Shown here: positions 63,678-64,000 of the stretch, piece after piece
Layout: each line of letters opens with the position of its first letter
Position numbering within the stretch: position 1 is the stretch's first letter
Origin: Candidatus Latescibacterota bacterium
GTDB lineage: Bacteria; Latescibacterota; UBA2968
Assembly (NCBI GenBank): GCA_022823725.1
Contig: JAJEHL010000002.1
Span: forward strand, 1-64,000
Direction: 5' to 3'
Length of the DNA: 64,000 nucleotides
Program-made: the position numbers and the translations under genes
Notes under the pieces: generated by a model
What the model was told of the DNA's origin: nothing
Seen by the model: the letters and a program-made list of their open reading frames with translations, nothing else
Databases searched by the model: none

Positions 63678-64000
63678 CTATCTATAACCTGCAGCCACTA
63701 ATCTGGCAATGCGGTCAACATTTGTTGCATTGATGGCGAACGGACCTGTGAGCACATCCTGTGCGAGGGTAAGCCCATAGGCATTATTCAAATACAAAAA
63801 GGAAACAGTCAGATAACCCTGCAAATAGGGCTGTTGATCGACAGCCTGAACCGTATATCCCCTCCGAATGTGGTCAAATATAGACGTACTCGTATCGTGG
63901 GTAACATGCAAAATTTCGCCAGCTTTTTTTCTTTCTTCCTCAGCAAAAAGATAAAAAGCATCTGCTGGCAGTGGTCCCAGAGTGGCGATGGCATTGGTTT
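63678..64000 (-). CDS. Periplasmic sugar-binding protein, 3' end
   Basis: The right edge cuts the gene; the last 106 codons are present, reading open to 64000. The end has TNAIATLGPLPADAFYLFAE and IRRGYTVQAVDQQPYLQGYL, which is the C-terminal part of RbsB-type (Peripla_BP_4) binding proteins. The TAG stop lies inside the duplicated target site of the element at 63493-63675. It would supply substrate to the RbsC-like permease and ATPase that follow. The signal peptide is outside the window. Confidence 0.85.
   Translation of the reverse strand, partial: TNAIATLGPLPADAFYLFAEEERKKAGEILHVTHDTSTSIFDHIRRGYTVQAVDQQPYLQGYLTVSFLYLNNAYGLTLAQDVLTGPFAINATNVDRIARLVAAGYR

Noticed and set aside
63498-63701. 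Open frames starting MCDF on both strands in the 63.5-63.7 kb element
   Set aside because: Both start within the inverted ends of the element (ATGTGTGACTT), a product of the palindrome, and show no protein features.

Overview
The window is a dense, mostly minus-strand stretch of a Gram-negative bacterial chromosome with moderate base composition. TonB-dependent receptors with a carboxypeptidase-like N-terminal domain, a PorV/PorQ-type outer-membrane protein, a secreted protein ending in a T9SS-like domain, sulfatases, a phytanoyl-CoA dioxygenase and Gfo/Idh/MocA and amidohydrolase genes together suggest an uncultured member of the FCB superphylum. Latescibacterota or a neighbour is my best guess. 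This is an inference from gene content; no rRNA or other marker gene is present.

Layout. 1-9.5 kb: the 5' end of a secreted protein gene, an 800-base non-coding region with tandem promoter-like repeats, an NtrC-type activator with a degenerate receiver domain, and a surface operon (TonB receptor, large secreted protein, PorV-like). 9.7-13.4 kb: a NUDIX hydrolase, MoxR ATPase, VWA protein and XdhC, which resemble the maturation genes of molybdenum hydroxylases but have no hydroxylase beside them. 13.6-30.1 kb: a phosphate island. PstSCAB-PhoU and an anion-type porin run leftward; a TonB receptor, a dockerin-like/beta-helix secreted protein, a lipoprotein, a transglutaminase-like protein and polyphosphate kinase run rightward. 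Three arrays of 11-bp direct repeats (Pho-box-like) lie in the pstS and porin/receptor control regions.

30.1-47 kb: a catabolic and housekeeping mosaic. It holds a K+ channel, two sulfatases flanking an Ldh-type dehydrogenase, a 2-phosphoglycerate-kinase-like protein, cupin, DoxX, a SAM decarboxylase cluster, a TIM-barrel isomerase, a Rieske protein with an amidohydrolase, PhyH, a SpoIVB-type S55 peptidase carrying the same dockerin-like repeats as the phosphate-island protein, glutamine cyclotransferase, an amidohydrolase and a Gfo/Idh/MocA oxidoreductase. 47.2-60.1 kb: a metal-handling island with a CusCBA/CzcCBA-type RND efflux system, a permease fused to an SPFH (stomatin/HflK-like) domain with a His-rich loop, HflC-like and HflK-like proteins, an orphan periplasmic binding protein, a small membrane protein and a ZIP transporter. 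60.2-64 kb: a MATE exporter and a ribose-type ABC transporter whose binding-protein gene runs off the right edge.

The most notable discoveries are the permease-SPFH fusion with its HflC/HflK/binding-protein neighbours, the 11-bp Pho-like arrays, two copies of a small inverted-repeat element with target-site duplications (43507-43744 and 63493-63675), and the FPDFLQF repeat module shared by unrelated secreted proteins.
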